Part shown: one piece after another, positions 18,940 through 28,403 of the stretch
How positions within the stretch are numbered: the stretch's first letter is position 1
Layout: the number at the start of each line of letters is the position of its first letter
Source of the DNA: Bacteroidales bacterium UBA4772
Lineage (GTDB): Bacteria > Bacteroidota > Bacteroidia > Bacteroidales > VadinHA17
DNA: 64,000 nucleotides
NCBI GenBank assembly: GCA_002403305.1
Contig: DHHM01000020.1
Span: 22,875 to 86,874, forward strand
Direction of reading: 5' to 3'
Notes under the pieces: generated by a model
What the model saw: only the letters and a program-made list of their open reading frames with translations
The model's database searches: none
Told to the model about the DNA's origin: nothing
Made by a program: the position numbers and the translations under genes

Positions 18940-19774
18940 CTCTGACCTCCATTCATTTATCCTGAATGCCCTCGTGGAAGATACCGGCGGGGGTGACCAC
19001 AGCTCCCTCGCCTCTGTGCCTGCCTCAGCCACCGGCAGGGCAAGGCTGCTGATAAAGCAGGATGGTATCATATCAGGATTGCACGTTGCCCGCGAGGTGT
19101 TCCTGGTCACCGATCCTTCCCTTGAAATAAAAATACTGCTTGATGACGGGCAGAGAGTGAGCTACGGCGACATAGCCCTCACCGTGAAGGGCAGCGTGCA
19201 TGCAATACTGCGTGCCGAAAGACTGGTGCTCAACATCTTGCAGAGGATGAGCGGTATTGCTACCGTCACCGCTGAATATGTAGAAAAGGTCAGTGGCACC
19301 GGGGCACGCATCACCGACACCCGCAAGACCACCCCGGGCATGAGGGCGCTGGAGAAGGAGGCCGTGCGTACCGGCGGCGGGGTCAACCACCGTATGGGAC
19401 TCTATGACATGATCATGCTGAAGGATAACCATATCGACTATGCCGGTGGTATAGCCGCAGCGGTGCAGCGCACACGGGAATACCTGGAGGAGAAAGGCCT
19501 CTCCCTGAAGATAGAGGTGGAAGCACGCAATACAGGCGAGGTGAGGGAGATACTGGCTGCCGGCGGCGTGGACCGCATCATGCTCGATAACTTTAACATA
19601 CCTGATACGCACGAGGCTGTGGCACTGATAGGCGACAGGGCGGAGACGGAATCTTCAGGGGGCATCACGCTGGCCAACGTGCGCGATTATGCCCTGTGCG
19701 GCGTTAACTTCATCTCAATAGGGGCACTGACCCACCATATAATAAGCCTTGACATGAGCCTGAAAGCCTATTGA
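18932..19774 (+). CDS. nadC: Nicotinate-nucleotide pyrophosphorylase (quinolinate phosphoribosyltransferase)
   Basis: Converts quinolinate and PRPP to nicotinate mononucleotide in de novo NAD synthesis. It has 280 residues with the family landmarks: EDTGGGDHSS near the N terminus, ERLVLNILQRMSGIAT, TRKTTPGMRALEKEAVRTGGGVNHR (active-site Arg/Lys region), MLKDNHI, and VDRIMLDNF. The start ATG overlaps the end of the DUF4783 gene. No nadA or nadB is present in the window. Confidence 0.96.
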   Translation: MSDSDLHSFILNALVEDTGGGDHSSLASVPASATGRARLLIKQDGIISGLHVAREVFLVTDPSLEIKILLDDGQRVSYGDIALTVKGSVHAILRAERLVLNILQRMSGIATVTAEYVEKVSGTGARITDTRKTTPGMRALEKEAVRTGGGVNHRMGLYDMIMLKDNHIDYAGGIAAAVQRTREYLEEKGLSLKIEVEARNTGEVREILAAGGVDRIMLDNFNIPDTHEAVALIGDRAETESSGGITLANVRDYALCGVNFISIGALTHHIISLDMSLKAY

Positions 19775-19783
19775 AAAAACTTC

Positions 19784-20881
19784 ATGAACGCAAGGGAAAC
19801 TTTTTATTCAAAAACCAGGGTAATTAGAAACGCAGTGCCTCCGGGATTCGACGGGGCTCCCCTGGAGATGGTGGCACGACTGATTGCAAAGGGACTCTTC
19901 GGAAGGGGGGTGCTGGTCACACGGGCATCGTCGATTGCATTTAACATGATGATGGCCTTACTCCCGGCAACAATCTTCATCTTTACCCTCATCCCGTTCA
20001 TCCCGATACCCAACTTCCAGGCTGAGCTTGTTCATCTCTTTCAGAACATGCTGCCGGAGAATGCCTACGCCTTCTTTGAAACCACCATCGTGGATGTGAT
20101 AACCAACAGAAGCGGCACTCTGCTGGTGATGATGTTCCTTGCCACGGTGATCTTCTCAACCAACGGCATTCATGCTCTCATCCATGCCTTCAACGTGTCG
20201 GTGCTTGACTTCGAGAGCCGCTCATGGCTGCAACAGAGGAAGATAGCAGTCATCCTCCTGGTCTTCGTGCTGATAATGTTCACCACGGCCAACACCCTGA
20301 TCATCCTCAGCCGCCTGGTGGTGGACAGGCTGGTGGAGATGGGTGTGCTCGAGCTTAACCTGGTATTCTATGTGGTGATGGTATTCAAATGGATACTCAT
20401 CGTGGCCATGCTCTTCTTCGCCATCTCGACACTCTATTACCTGGTGCCGGCCCGGAGGCGCGACTTCCGGTACATCTCCCCCGGCTCAATACTGGCCACC
20501 ACCCTCTTCATCGTCACCTCGCTGGCCTTCTCGGCATATGTCAATAACTTCGGGCAGTACAACAAGCTCTACGGCACCATCGGGACTATCATAGTCATCC
20601 TCATCTGGTTCTACCTTAACTCCGTGGCCCTTCTGGTAGGCTTCGAGCTGAACATCAGCATCAGGGTGGCAACGGCGGGCAACGGCAGGGCCAGCTTTAA
20701 TAACGGTGTGTTGGCAGAAGACCCTGCAGGCACCGACAGGGCCAGCCACAGTAACGGCGTACTTGCAGAAAATCAGGCAGAAAACAGCACAGTCAGCATT
20801 AACAACAGTATATTGGCGGAATTAAAAACCCATGACCCGGAAACTCCACCCCAATGCCCAAACTTAACCGGGAGCTCTTAA
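19784..20881 (+). CDS. YihY/BrkB-family inner membrane protein with repeat-bearing C terminus
   Basis: A 365-residue membrane protein. The YihY/BrkB core covers residues about 30-300, with several membrane helices (SIAFNMMMALLPATIFIFTLIPFI, LLVMMFLATVIFSTNGIHALI, GTIGTIIVILIWFYLNSVALLVGFELN). The family's role is unproven; it was once called ribonuclease BN, an assignment now withdrawn. Beyond the core are three 17-residue tandem repeats and a Pro-rich end (residues about 298-365). The stop codon lies inside a heptamer tandem repeat, and the gene converges on the glutamine synthetase gene. Confidence 0.85.
   Translation: MNARETFYSKTRVIRNAVPPGFDGAPLEMVARLIAKGLFGRGVLVTRASSIAFNMMMALLPATIFIFTLIPFIPIPNFQAELVHLFQNMLPENAYAFFETTIVDVITNRSGTLLVMMFLATVIFSTNGIHALIHAFNVSVLDFESRSWLQQRKIAVILLVFVLIMFTTANTLIILSRLVVDRLVEMGVLELNLVFYVVMVFKWILIVAMLFFAISTLYYLVPARRRDFRYISPGSILATTLFIVTSLAFSAYVNNFGQYNKLYGTIGTIIVILIWFYLNSVALLVGFELNISIRVATAGNGRASFNNGVLAEDPAGTDRASHSNGVLAENQAENSTVSINNSILAELKTHDPETPPQCPNLTGSS
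20675..20827 (+). repeat. 51-bp coding tandem repeat at the BrkB C terminus
   Basis: Three consecutive 51-base units encode 17-residue repeats: the first contains RASFNNGVLAE, the second RASHSNGVLAE and the third VSINNSILAE. The third is the most diverged. The unit is in frame, so copy-number change would only lengthen or shorten the cytoplasmic or periplasmic tail. Confidence 0.85.
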
Positions 20882-20895
20882 CTCTTAACTCTTAA
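20875..20895. repeat. Heptanucleotide tandem repeat (CTCTTAA)3
   Basis: Three exact copies of CTCTTAA. The first supplies the TAA stop of the BrkB-family gene. The tract lies 14 bases from the glutamine synthetase stop. It is one of four heptamer tracts in the window. Confidence 0.85.
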
Positions 20896-20909
20896 TTTTT
20901 AATCCCGGG

Positions 20910-22412
20910 TTACCCGCAATGCAGATGCTCCTTAACCAAAGCGGCAATAGCCTCGTTGTTGCCGTAGAGCTCCTCGCTGAGCTTCCTGTCATTGTACGAC
21001 TTCAGCTTCGCCGCCAGGTTGTCAATCACCCCTGCAGGGAAGATGCCGTCCTTCTCAAAATGGTGACGGAGACTCAGCAGCGCCTCCGCGGAGTCCCAGC
21101 ATGATGCCGGAAGAGAATCAAGCTTCCTGGCAGCTGCCTTATCGTTCTCCTTGAAGATATTGTAGTCGACATAGAGCTTCTCTGCCATCTCCAGCGCCCC
21201 GGGCATCTCGAGACCGTGCTGTATGGCCACGGCTATGCCCGCCATCAGCAGGTACATGTCGGCCGAGCCGTCCGGTGAACGGAGCTCAACCGTCTGCCGC
21301 GATATCTCGACGGCACTGCCTGAAGGCTCGGCGGGATTGGCATCATGGATCATCTGCGAGGCCCCCAGCCACCCGAGCGGCACCCTCACGAGCACCGACC
21401 TGTTGCGGTCACCCCAGCATATGTTGGTGGGGGCCTCCTGGTGCGGCACCAGCCTCAGGTAGGAGGTTGGAATTGTATTGCCGAAGGCCGTCAGTCCCTT
21501 GCTCAGGTCAAGTATCCCTGCTATCAGCTTACGTGCGGTATCGCTGAGCCTGCCTTTCTCAATCATCAGGTTGCGACCGTCCTTCTCAAGCATCATGTGA
21601 ATGTGCATCCCCGATCCTGCCTTGCCGACGGTGATCTTGGGGGCAAAACTTAACTCAACACCATACTTGTATCCCAGCATCCTCAATATCCACTTGGCGA
21701 TGAGCATCTGCTCAACAGCCTCATCAAGAGGTACATGCAGGAACTCGATCTCATGCTGCTCATAGTCGTCGCCATCCTTCGAGAAGCTGCCCACCTCCGA
21801 ATGGCCGTACTTGATGTGACAGCCGGCCCGGGCACAGAGCTCCAGCGCCTCGACACGCAGATCCTCGAACTTGGCAAAGGGCTTCGACTGATGATATCCC
21901 TTCTGGTCAAAGAGGGGGTATAGCTGGTCACTGGCCGACCTGACGTAGTACTCCAGCTCTCCCAGTGCCTTGATGGTATAACCGGTAGACTCGGTGAACC
22001 GCCTTATAGCCTTGCGGAGGATATATTCCGGTGAACTCTCGAGAGGCTTGCCCTCGGAATTGTAAAACGAACAGAGGATCTCGAGCGTCGGACTCTCGGT
22101 GAAGGGATTGACAAATGCGGTGCGGTAACGGGGCATGACATAGAGATCGCTTGACCCTGCCTCAATGAAGGCAAAGAGACTTGAGCCGTCAACGCGCTCG
22201 CCGGCAGTGAGTATGGAAGCGAGATGCTCACGGCTGTAGGGCACGAAGTTCAGTGTCTTGAGCTTGCCGTCACCGGCAGCGTACCTGAAGTTGACCATCC
22301 TGATGCCCTTGGCCTCGATAAACCTTAGTATGTCGTCTGAGGTGAACTGGCCTGCCGGCTTCCTCAGGAACTGCACGAGCTCATTGCGGCTCATAAGTAT
22401 GTCATTGCTCAT
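20910..22412 (-). CDS. Glutamine synthetase family protein (type I-like)
   Basis: Predicted ATP-dependent ligation of ammonia to glutamate. 500 residues from the ATG at 22412; an in-frame TTG at 22439 overlaps the promoter box and is rejected. The beta-grasp domain is N-terminal. The catalytic domain keeps metal and substrate segments in order: GELEYYV, GHSEVG, HEIEF, GSGMHIHMML, WGDRNRSVLVRVPL, ELRSPDGSADMYL. These resemble GSI spacing but differ in detail from classic GlnA (no obvious C-terminal adenylylation Tyr motif), so it could be a GS-like ligase acting on another amine. It is convergent with the BrkB gene. Confidence 0.85.
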   Translation of the reverse strand: MSNDILMSRNELVQFLRKPAGQFTSDDILRFIEAKGIRMVNFRYAAGDGKLKTLNFVPYSREHLASILTAGERVDGSSLFAFIEAGSSDLYVMPRYRTAFVNPFTESPTLEILCSFYNSEGKPLESSPEYILRKAIRRFTESTGYTIKALGELEYYVRSASDQLYPLFDQKGYHQSKPFAKFEDLRVEALELCARAGCHIKYGHSEVGSFSKDGDDYEQHEIEFLHVPLDEAVEQMLIAKWILRMLGYKYGVELSFAPKITVGKAGSGMHIHMMLEKDGRNLMIEKGRLSDTARKLIAGILDLSKGLTAFGNTIPTSYLRLVPHQEAPTNICWGDRNRSVLVRVPLGWLGASQMIHDANPAEPSGSAVEISRQTVELRSPDGSADMYLLMAGIAVAIQHGLEMPGALEMAEKLYVDYNIFKENDKAAARKLDSLPASCWDSAEALLSLRHHFEKDGIFPAGVIDNLAAKLKSYNDRKLSEELYGNNEAIAALVKEHLHCG

Positions 22413-22436
22413 AATCTGGCTGTTATAAACGCATGG

Positions 22437-22444
22437 CAAATCTA
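22437..22444 (-). promoter_or_regulatory. Putative -7 element for the glutamine synthetase gene
   Basis: Minus-strand TAGATTTG matches TAnnTTTG and ends 24 bases before the ATG at 22412. A TTTG at 22459-22462 is 14 bases upstream, shorter than the usual spacing. Its position argues against the upstream TTG start. Confidence 0.45.
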
Positions 22445-22528
22445 AAAATTTATGGATACAAAAAACTACACCTTTGTCATTATTGAAACTGCTGACCAGG
22501 CGGGTAACTCTTGTTAACGATTTTTTTC

Positions 22529-22536
22529 TATTTTTG
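22529..22536 (+). promoter_or_regulatory. Putative -7 element for the 22556 lipoprotein gene
   Basis: TATTTTTG fits TAnnTTTG, 19 bases before the ATG at 22556. A TTG at 22511-22513 lies 15 bases upstream. It supports the ATG at 22556 over the in-frame TTG at 22511. Confidence 0.45.
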
Positions 22537-22555
22537 GTACGCCTTTTGGATCCGC

Positions 22556-23863
22556 ATGAAAAGTACCCTGTTAATATTCGCAGTTCTGATCCTCCTTGCA
22601 GGTAGCTCCTGCAACAGTGAGGAGGGCATCGCGTGGTTCACGGTGGAGAAAGCGGCAGGTTACTTTGAACAGGTTGAGGAAAAATGCCACGAAGATAACG
22701 GCAGCCTCTGGGGTGAAAACCTCTACGGACCCGTCATGTATGTCGATAATCTCAACAGGGCCATCTATGCCAATGCACCCGACAAAGAGGGTAACCTGAA
22801 GGCCAGGGACGGCATCTTCACCGGCGTGCTGCCCAGAGAACGGATAATCACCACCAATGTGATTGATTTCGGGGGAACGAAATATGCCATGGTGCCCATC
22901 CCCGACACGGAAGACAATTACAGGATCACCGCGCGCACCGTCCACAGCCTGTTCCACTGCTTCCAGGAACGGAACGGGCTGAAACCCTCCTCCTTCAGCA
23001 CCAGGCACCTCAACGACAGGAATGCACGGCTCTACCTGAAGCTCGAGTGGAAGGCCCTGATATATGCCATTAACTCATCAGGCGAGACTCGCAACCAGGC
23101 CATACGCGACGCGCTTGTCTTCCGCGGCGCCAGGCGCGAGCTCTTTCCCGATGCCATCACCGATGAGAATAAATTCGAAAACTACGAGGGACTGACCACT
23201 TTCACATATATAAAACTGTGCACCTCCGGTCCTGACGAGATGAAGACAAGGATCCTCGAATACCTCGACAGGATCTACCAGAACAGCTCGTACGCGTGGG
23301 GCTACGGCTTCGTCCACGGAGCCCTCTATGCCTCACTGCTCAACGATAAGGACTTCGACTTCAGTCAGATACGTGTCTCTGACTTCGATCTTGGCAGCGC
23401 CGCCCTGGAGGCTTACGGTGTGACTCTGCCGGAGGTGTGCCGCGATGTGGCCGGATCACTGGCGTTAAGCTACGACATTCAGGCTATCAGGGCGGAGGAG
23501 AGTGCACGGCAGGAGATGATCAACGAGAACACCCGCCGGATAGTGACCACCTTCATGGAGAGACCGGTGGTGACTCTTACCATGGAGAGCCCGAACTTCA
23601 GCTTCGAGCCGGAGGATATCAACTTCCTCGACACGCTCGGCACCCTCTACGAACGACTAAGGGTTTCTGACAACTGGGGGAAACTGGCTGTGGATGAGGA
23701 TGGTGCCCTGCTGACTAACGACCTCCACATTCTTCGCCTGAGCGCCAGGAACCTGAAGCTGGAAAGAAATCATATCATTGGCGACGGATGGCACCTGGTG
23801 CTCAACGACGGATGGCAGGCGGTGAGCGACAGCAATGGCGGCTACACCGTTACCAGACAGTAG
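22556..23863 (+). CDS. Lipoprotein resembling an inactive zincin-type peptidase
   Basis: A 435-residue predicted lipoprotein: MKSTLLIFAVLILLAGSSC places the lipobox Cys at residue 19. I do not recognise the family with certainty. Residues 130-134 read HSLFH in an otherwise zincin-like setting (TVHSLFHCFQ), followed at 208-212 by ENYEG. This resembles HExxH plus a downstream Glu ligand, but with Ser replacing the catalytic Glu. If so, it is a pseudo-peptidase or a binding protein. A C-terminal beta-rich region (about 330-435) follows. A decayed duplicate of its last 22 codons lies just downstream. Confidence 0.65.
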   Translation: MKSTLLIFAVLILLAGSSCNSEEGIAWFTVEKAAGYFEQVEEKCHEDNGSLWGENLYGPVMYVDNLNRAIYANAPDKEGNLKARDGIFTGVLPRERIITTNVIDFGGTKYAMVPIPDTEDNYRITARTVHSLFHCFQERNGLKPSSFSTRHLNDRNARLYLKLEWKALIYAINSSGETRNQAIRDALVFRGARRELFPDAITDENKFENYEGLTTFTYIKLCTSGPDEMKTRILEYLDRIYQNSSYAWGYGFVHGALYASLLNDKDFDFSQIRVSDFDLGSAALEAYGVTLPEVCRDVAGSLALSYDIQAIRAEESARQEMINENTRRIVTTFMERPVVTLTMESPNFSFEPEDINFLDTLGTLYERLRVSDNWGKLAVDEDGALLTNDLHILRLSARNLKLERNHIIGDGWHLVLNDGWQAVSDSNGGYTVTRQ

Positions 23864-23865
23864 CA

Positions 23866-23949
23866 CCTGGCAACCGGCAGATCTTACTCAACAACGCGGT
23901 GATGACAATGTCTGATAACAACGGCGGATATGCCGTCACCAGGCAGTGA
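23866..23949 (+). pseudogene. Remnant duplicate of the 3' end of the preceding lipoprotein gene
   Basis: In the frame ending at the TGA at 23947-23949, this stretch encodes LLNNAVMTMSDNNGGYAVTRQ. The gene just upstream ends VLNDGWQAVSDSNGGYTVTRQ. Over the last eight codons nearly all differences are synonymous (GGC/GGA, TAC/TAT, GTT/GTC, AGA/AGG), which suggests the copy was once part of a translated paralog. Nothing else of such a gene remains before valS. Confidence 0.7.
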
Positions 23950-23963
23950 GCCCCCGATCAGCC

Positions 23964-26591
23964 TCACTTTTGCAGATGGGCAATACTCTCTTTCAGAGTG
24001 ACAATCCTTGCACGCGCATCCGCCTCCTTCTTCCGCTCATGCTTAATGACAGCCCCGGGAGCGTTGGCGACGAACTTCTCATTCGAGAGCTTCTTCAGCA
24101 CCGTGGCAAGAAACCCTTCGGTATACTTCAGTTCCTCCTCCATCTTCCTGATCTCCTCCTCATGGTCAACGCCGTCTCCAATGGGTATGAAGAACTCCGA
24201 GGTGTGGATCCTGAATGAGACGGCACCTTCCACCTTCCCCTCCACAACCCTGATCTCAGAGAGGTTGCACATGCGGATGATCACCGGATCGAACTCCGTT
24301 CCCGTGGCGCCGGGAGCGGCACAGAGGACCAGCGGCTCGCGCGCGGCGATGCTCCTCTCCTTCCTTATGGCCCGCACTGCCGTAACTATCTCACGCACTG
24401 TATCAAAGCGTGTCAGCATGCCCGCCTCGTATGGTCCGGGCAGAGGCATCTGCTCCGTCATGATGCTGCTGCCCTCGGGCCTCTCCTCCAGCCTCTGCCA
24501 TATCTCCTCGGTGATGAAAGGCATGAAGGGATGGAGTATCTTCATCATTGTCCCGAAGATCTCCAGTGTCTGCCTGTGCGTCGTGGCATCCATGGACTGG
24601 CCGTAGGCGGGCTTGATGATCTCCAGGTACCATCCCGAAAAATCATCCCAGAAAAGCTTGTAAGCCTGCATCAGCGCATCTGAGATGCGGTAGCGTACGA
24701 AGCTGTCATCAATGTCGGCAAGCACCCTGTCGACGGTGCCCCGCATCCAGGTCACTGCAGCCATCGACGCCGCCGGTTGCTCCAGGGTGTCATCGGTGGC
24801 CATCGTCTTCACCAGCCGGAAGGCATTCCATATCTTGTTGGCAAAGTTGCGTCCCTGCTCCGGAAGACTGTCGTCATAGAGCAGGTCGTTACCCGCGGGG
24901 GAACATAGAAGCATCCCCACCCTGACGCCGTCGGCGCCGTATTTCTCCATCAGCCCGATGGGATCGGGGGAGTTGCCCAGCGACTTCGACATCTTGCGCT
25001 TCTGCTTGTCCCTGACGAGACCCGTGAGATAAACGTCATAGAAGGGCTCCCTGCCTCGGTACTCATACCCGGCGATGATCATGCGCGCCACCCAGAAGAA
25101 GAGTATCTCCGGGGCAGTGACCAGCACGTTGGAGGGATAGTAATAGTTCATTTCGGCATTGTCAGGGTCAAGGATGCCATTGAAGCAGGTGATGGGCCAG
25201 AGCCACGATGAGAACCAGGTGTCAAGCACATCCTCATCCTGGCGCAGGTCGCCCGCCTGAAGGTCATCCCTGCCGCTTGCCTTACGCGCCAGTTTCAGTG
25301 CCTCCTCCTCCGTCTCCGCGACGACGAATTCATTATTGTTGTAATACCAGGCCGGGATGCGCTGTCCCCACCACAGCTGCCTGCTGATGCACCAGTCGCG
25401 GACATTCTCCATCCAGTGCCTGTAGACGTTTTTGTACTTGTCGGGAAAGAGCCTGACGGTCTCATCCATGACTGCCTTCAGGGCAGGCTTCGAGATATCC
25501 TCCATGCGCAGGAACCACTGCAGCGAGAGCTTGGGCTCTATCACGGCGTGGGTGCGCTCCGAACGGCCGATCTTGTTGATGTAATCCTCCACCTTCACCA
25601 GCGCCCCGGTACGATGCAGCTCCTCCCCGGCCAGCTTCCTGGCCTCAAAGCGGTCGACACCGACGAAGAGTCCTGCCACCTCACTGATAGTGCCATTGTC
25701 GTTGAAGATGTCAATGCTCTCGAGGTTGTGCTTCACGCCTATCCCGTAGTCGTTGATGTCATGCGCGGGGGTTATCTTCAGACAACCGGTGCCGAACTCA
25801 CTGTCGACATAATCGTCAAAGATGAAAGGCACCTCCCTGCCGGTCATCGGGACTATCACCTTCCTGCCCTTCATGTGTGCGTACCGCTCATCCGACGGGT
25901 TGGCGCAGACAGCAGTGTCGCCGAGGATAGTCTCCGGACGGGTGGTGGCGATCATGATGTAATCGTCTTCGCCGACGATCTTATAACGTACATAGTAGAG
26001 CTTCGACTGCTCCTCAGTGTAGACAACCTCTTCGTCCGAGACGGCCGTGAGGGCCTGCGGATCCCAGTTGACCATGCGAATACCGCGGTAGATGAGTCCC
26101 TTGTTGTAGAGATCGATGAAGACCTTGATGACCGACCTGTACCGCTTGTCGTCCATTGTGAAGAGCGTGCGCTCCCAGTCGCACGACGCCCCCAGCCTCT
26201 TGAGCTGCTCGAGTATGATGCCGCCGTGCTTGTGAGTCCACTCCCACGCATGATCCAGGAACTGCTCCCTGGTGAGCGACCTCTTCTCAATCCCTTCGCT
26301 GCGCAGCTTGGCAACCACCTTGGCCTCGGTGGCTATGCTGGCATGGTCTGTGCCGGGCACCCAGCAGGCATTGAAGCCCAGCATGCGGGCACGCCTGACC
26401 AGCACATCCTGGGTGGTGTTGTTGAGCATGTGTCCCATGTGCAGCACACCTGTGACATTGGGCGGCGGGATGATGATGGTGTACGGCTTCCTGTCGTCAG
26501 GGACGCTGTGGAAGAAACCCTTCTCCATCCAGTAACTGTACCACCTGTTCTCCGCGGCTGCGGGTTCATATTTTGAAGGAATGTCGGTCAT
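23964..26591 (-). CDS. valS: Valyl-tRNA synthetase
   Basis: Class I aminoacyl-tRNA synthetase charging tRNA-Val, 875 residues. Landmarks: [17 protein letters not shown] (HIGH motif as HMGH), the CP1 editing domain with [13 protein letters not shown] and an Asp in THAHDxND-like form ([13 protein letters not shown]), [25 protein letters not shown] (KMSKS loop), an anticodon-binding domain, and a C-terminal coiled coil from about residue 805 ([17 protein letters not shown]). The ATG at 26591 ([21 protein letters not shown]) matches family starts. An in-frame ATG at 26654 would add residues encoded by a heptamer repeat tract. Confidence 0.96.
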   Translation of the reverse strand: MTDIPSKYEPAAAENRWYSYWMEKGFFHSVPDDRKPYTIIIPPPNVTGVLHMGHMLNNTTQDVLVRRARMLGFNACWVPGTDHASIATEAKVVAKLRSEGIEKRSLTREQFLDHAWEWTHKHGGIILEQLKRLGASCDWERTLFTMDDKRYRSVIKVFIDLYNKGLIYRGIRMVNWDPQALTAVSDEEVVYTEEQSKLYYVRYKIVGEDDYIMIATTRPETILGDTAVCANPSDERYAHMKGRKVIVPMTGREVPFIFDDYVDSEFGTGCLKITPAHDINDYGIGVKHNLESIDIFNDNGTISEVAGLFVGVDRFEARKLAGEELHRTGALVKVEDYINKIGRSERTHAVIEPKLSLQWFLRMEDISKPALKAVMDETVRLFPDKYKNVYRHWMENVRDWCISRQLWWGQRIPAWYYNNNEFVVAETEEEALKLARKASGRDDLQAGDLRQDEDVLDTWFSSWLWPITCFNGILDPDNAEMNYYYPSNVLVTAPEILFFWVARMIIAGYEYRGREPFYDVYLTGLVRDKQKRKMSKSLGNSPDPIGLMEKYGADGVRVGMLLCSPAGNDLLYDDSLPEQGRNFANKIWNAFRLVKTMATDDTLEQPAASMAAVTWMRGTVDRVLADIDDSFVRYRISDALMQAYKLFWDDFSGWYLEIIKPAYGQSMDATTHRQTLEIFGTMMKILHPFMPFITEEIWQRLEERPEGSSIMTEQMPLPGPYEAGMLTRFDTVREIVTAVRAIRKERSIAAREPLVLCAAPGATGTEFDPVIIRMCNLSEIRVVEGKVEGAVSFRIHTSEFFIPIGDGVDHEEEIRKMEEELKYTEGFLATVLKKLSNEKFVANAPGAVIKHERKKEADARARIVTLKESIAHLQK

Positions 26592-26593
26592 GG

Positions 26594-26639
26594 GATTTGC
26601 GATTTGCGATTTGCGATTTGCGATTTGCGATTTGCGATT
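26594..26639. repeat. Heptanucleotide tandem repeat (GATTTGC)6 before valS
   Basis: Six exact copies of GATTTGC (26594-26635) plus a partial seventh, ending two bases upstream of the valS ATG. On the coding strand the unit is GCAAATC, the same heptamer found inside the radical SAM gene at 63704. With six copies (42 bases) the upstream ATG at 26654 is in frame with valS; gain or loss of one copy would break that frame. Confidence 0.92.
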
Positions 26640-26692
26640 CTTATACACTGCCATCCGGCACCCCGGCTTCGGCAACTCACTTCTTAAGCGCA

Positions 26693-26700
26693 CAAAATTA
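26693..26700 (-). promoter_or_regulatory. Putative -7 element for valS
   Basis: Minus-strand TAATTTTG matches TAnnTTTG, about 100 bases before the valS start, placing the heptamer tract inside the 5' leader. Confidence 0.35.
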
Positions 26701-26854
26701 ATATTTTGTCGCCATTATGGAAAAAGGAAATAGGCTTATCCTGAAAAACATCCCTGATCGCCTGCGGAAGAAAGTCGGTGGTGAAATTTCGGCTTGTTAC
26801 CCGATAGTCAGATAGCCTATGCCGAAAATCATGGTTATTCATGCTGAATTTAAA

Positions 26855-26862
26855 TACATTTG
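26855..26862 (+). promoter_or_regulatory. Putative -7 element for the aminotransferase gene
   Basis: TACATTTG matches TAnnTTTG and lies 38 bases before the ATG at 26901. It falls downstream of an alternative in-frame ATG at 26841, which supports the shorter protein. Confidence 0.45.
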
Positions 26863-26900
26863 TGACTGAACACAATTCGATCTGTAACACATTAAATGCC

Positions 26901-28097
26901 ATGCCAAAATTATCCGAAAAAGCCGGGAAGATGCCGGCATCGCCGATACGTAAGCTCGTACCCTATGCCGAGGAGGCAAAACGCAGGGGTGTAAAGGTCT
27001 ACCATCTCAACATCGGTCAGCCCGACATACACACTCCCGAAGCAGCGCTGCAGGCCCTTAAGAACATGGAGATGAAGGTCATCGAGTACTCCCACTCCGC
27101 CGGCAACGAGTCGTACCGCCTGAAACTGGCGGAGAGCTACAGGAAGATAGGCATCGACATTGACCACACTGAGATCATTGTTACCACCGGAGGCTCCGAG
27201 GCCGTACTCTTCGCATTCATGTCATGCCTTAACCCCGGCGAAGAGGTGATCACCTTCGAACCCTTCTACGCCAACTATAACGGCTTTGCCACCACGGCCG
27301 GAGTGACCATCGTGCCGGTCAGGTCATACATAGAAGACGATTTCGCCCTGCCGCCCATCGCCGACATCGAAAAGATGATAACGCCGAAGACGAAGGCTAT
27401 CATGATATGCAATCCGAACAACCCCACTGGTGCACTCTACTCGAAGGAAGAGCTGATGCAACTGCGCGACATAGTGAAGAAGCACGACCTGTTCCTCTTC
27501 TCCGACGAGGTCTACAGGGAGTTCTGCTACGGCGCCGACCACTTCTCGGCCATGCAGCTAGAGGGGATAAGTGATAATGTGGTGCTCCTGGATTCAGTGT
27601 CGAAGCGCTACAGCATGTGCGGGGTACGCATCGGCGCGCTTATAACGCACAACAGGGAGGTGCTGGCCGCAGCCCTCAAGTTTGGACAGGCGCGGCTCTG
27701 TCCGCCCGGATTGGGACAGCTGGTTGCCGAGGCTGCCATCGACACGCCGAAGGAGTACTTCACGGAGGTTTACGATGAGTATATCGCCCGCCGCGACTTC
27801 ATGGTCGACGCCCTCAACAAAATGCCAGGTGTCTACTGCCCCCTGCCCCGCGGCGCCTTCTACACGGTGGTGAAGCTGCCGATAGACGACTCCGACAGGT
27901 TTTCGCAGTGGCTCCTTGAGGATTTCAGCTACAAAAACCAGACGGTGATGCTGGCCCCCGCCACAGGCTTTTACTTCACCCCCGGAGCCGGCAAAAACGA
28001 GGTCCGCGTGGCCTACGTCCTTAAGATTGATGACCTCCGCAATGCAATGGAGACGTTGGCCGAGGCACTGAAGGTCTACCCGGGAAGGGTTGGCTAA
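26901..28097 (+). CDS. PLP-dependent aminotransferase, class I/II
   Basis: A 398-residue fold-type I aminotransferase. Visible landmarks: HLNIGQPDIHTP near residue 35, TTGGSEAVLFAFMS, CNPNNPTGALYS, FSDEVYREF, and the PLP lysine in DSVSKRYSMCGVRIG (about residue 235), then the Arg of the FYFTPGAGKNEVRVAYVL substrate site. Such Bacteroidota proteins are usually labelled aspartate or branched aminotransferase-like; substrate cannot be read from sequence. It is a single gene, divergent from valS. Confidence 0.9.
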   Translation: MPKLSEKAGKMPASPIRKLVPYAEEAKRRGVKVYHLNIGQPDIHTPEAALQALKNMEMKVIEYSHSAGNESYRLKLAESYRKIGIDIDHTEIIVTTGGSEAVLFAFMSCLNPGEEVITFEPFYANYNGFATTAGVTIVPVRSYIEDDFALPPIADIEKMITPKTKAIMICNPNNPTGALYSKEELMQLRDIVKKHDLFLFSDEVYREFCYGADHFSAMQLEGISDNVVLLDSVSKRYSMCGVRIGALITHNREVLAAALKFGQARLCPPGLGQLVAEAAIDTPKEYFTEVYDEYIARRDFMVDALNKMPGVYCPLPRGAFYTVVKLPIDDSDRFSQWLLEDFSYKNQTVMLAPATGFYFTPGAGKNEVRVAYVLKIDDLRNAMETLAEALKVYPGRVG

Positions 28098-28160
28098 CGT
28101 TGGCAAATGCGGTGCGGGTCTGTCCGTTTAAGTATTATCTTTACAGTAAAGTAATGGGAG

Positions 28161-28403
28161 ATGGATATTCAGACTAGAAAAATAAACTTCATCCAGGAAT
28201 TCTTACGACTCAGAAACATTAAACTGATCGAAAAGCTTGAGAAAATTCTCCTTGAAGATAAGGCTGTGAATTATGAGACCAATCTCAATCCGATGAGTAT
28301 CGATGATTTCAATGCAATGATCGATCAATCGGTTGAAGATGCTAAGCAAGGGAAGGTAATAAGCGCTCAGGACTTGAAGGAATCGGTTAAAACATGGAAA
28401 TAA
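28161..28403 (+). CDS. Antitoxin of a RelE/ParE-type toxin-antitoxin pair
   Basis: An 80-residue protein with a helical N-terminal half (RKINFIQEFLRLRNIKLIEKLEKIL) and an acidic, probably flexible C-terminal half (MSIDDFNAMIDQSVEDAKQGKVISAQDLKES), the usual layout of antitoxins that wrap RelE-fold toxins. A GGGAG stretch sits four bases before the ATG. It overlaps the toxin gene by 10 bases. The pair is visibly more AT-rich than its neighbours, which suits horizontal gain. Confidence 0.8.
   Translation: MDIQTRKINFIQEFLRLRNIKLIEKLEKILLEDKAVNYETNLNPMSIDDFNAMIDQSVEDAKQGKVISAQDLKESVKTWK

Noticed and set aside
25416..26576. 386-codon open frame on the plus strand antisense to valS
   Set aside because: Wholly inside valS, no recognisable domain or signal; long antisense frames are expected in GC-rich coding DNA.
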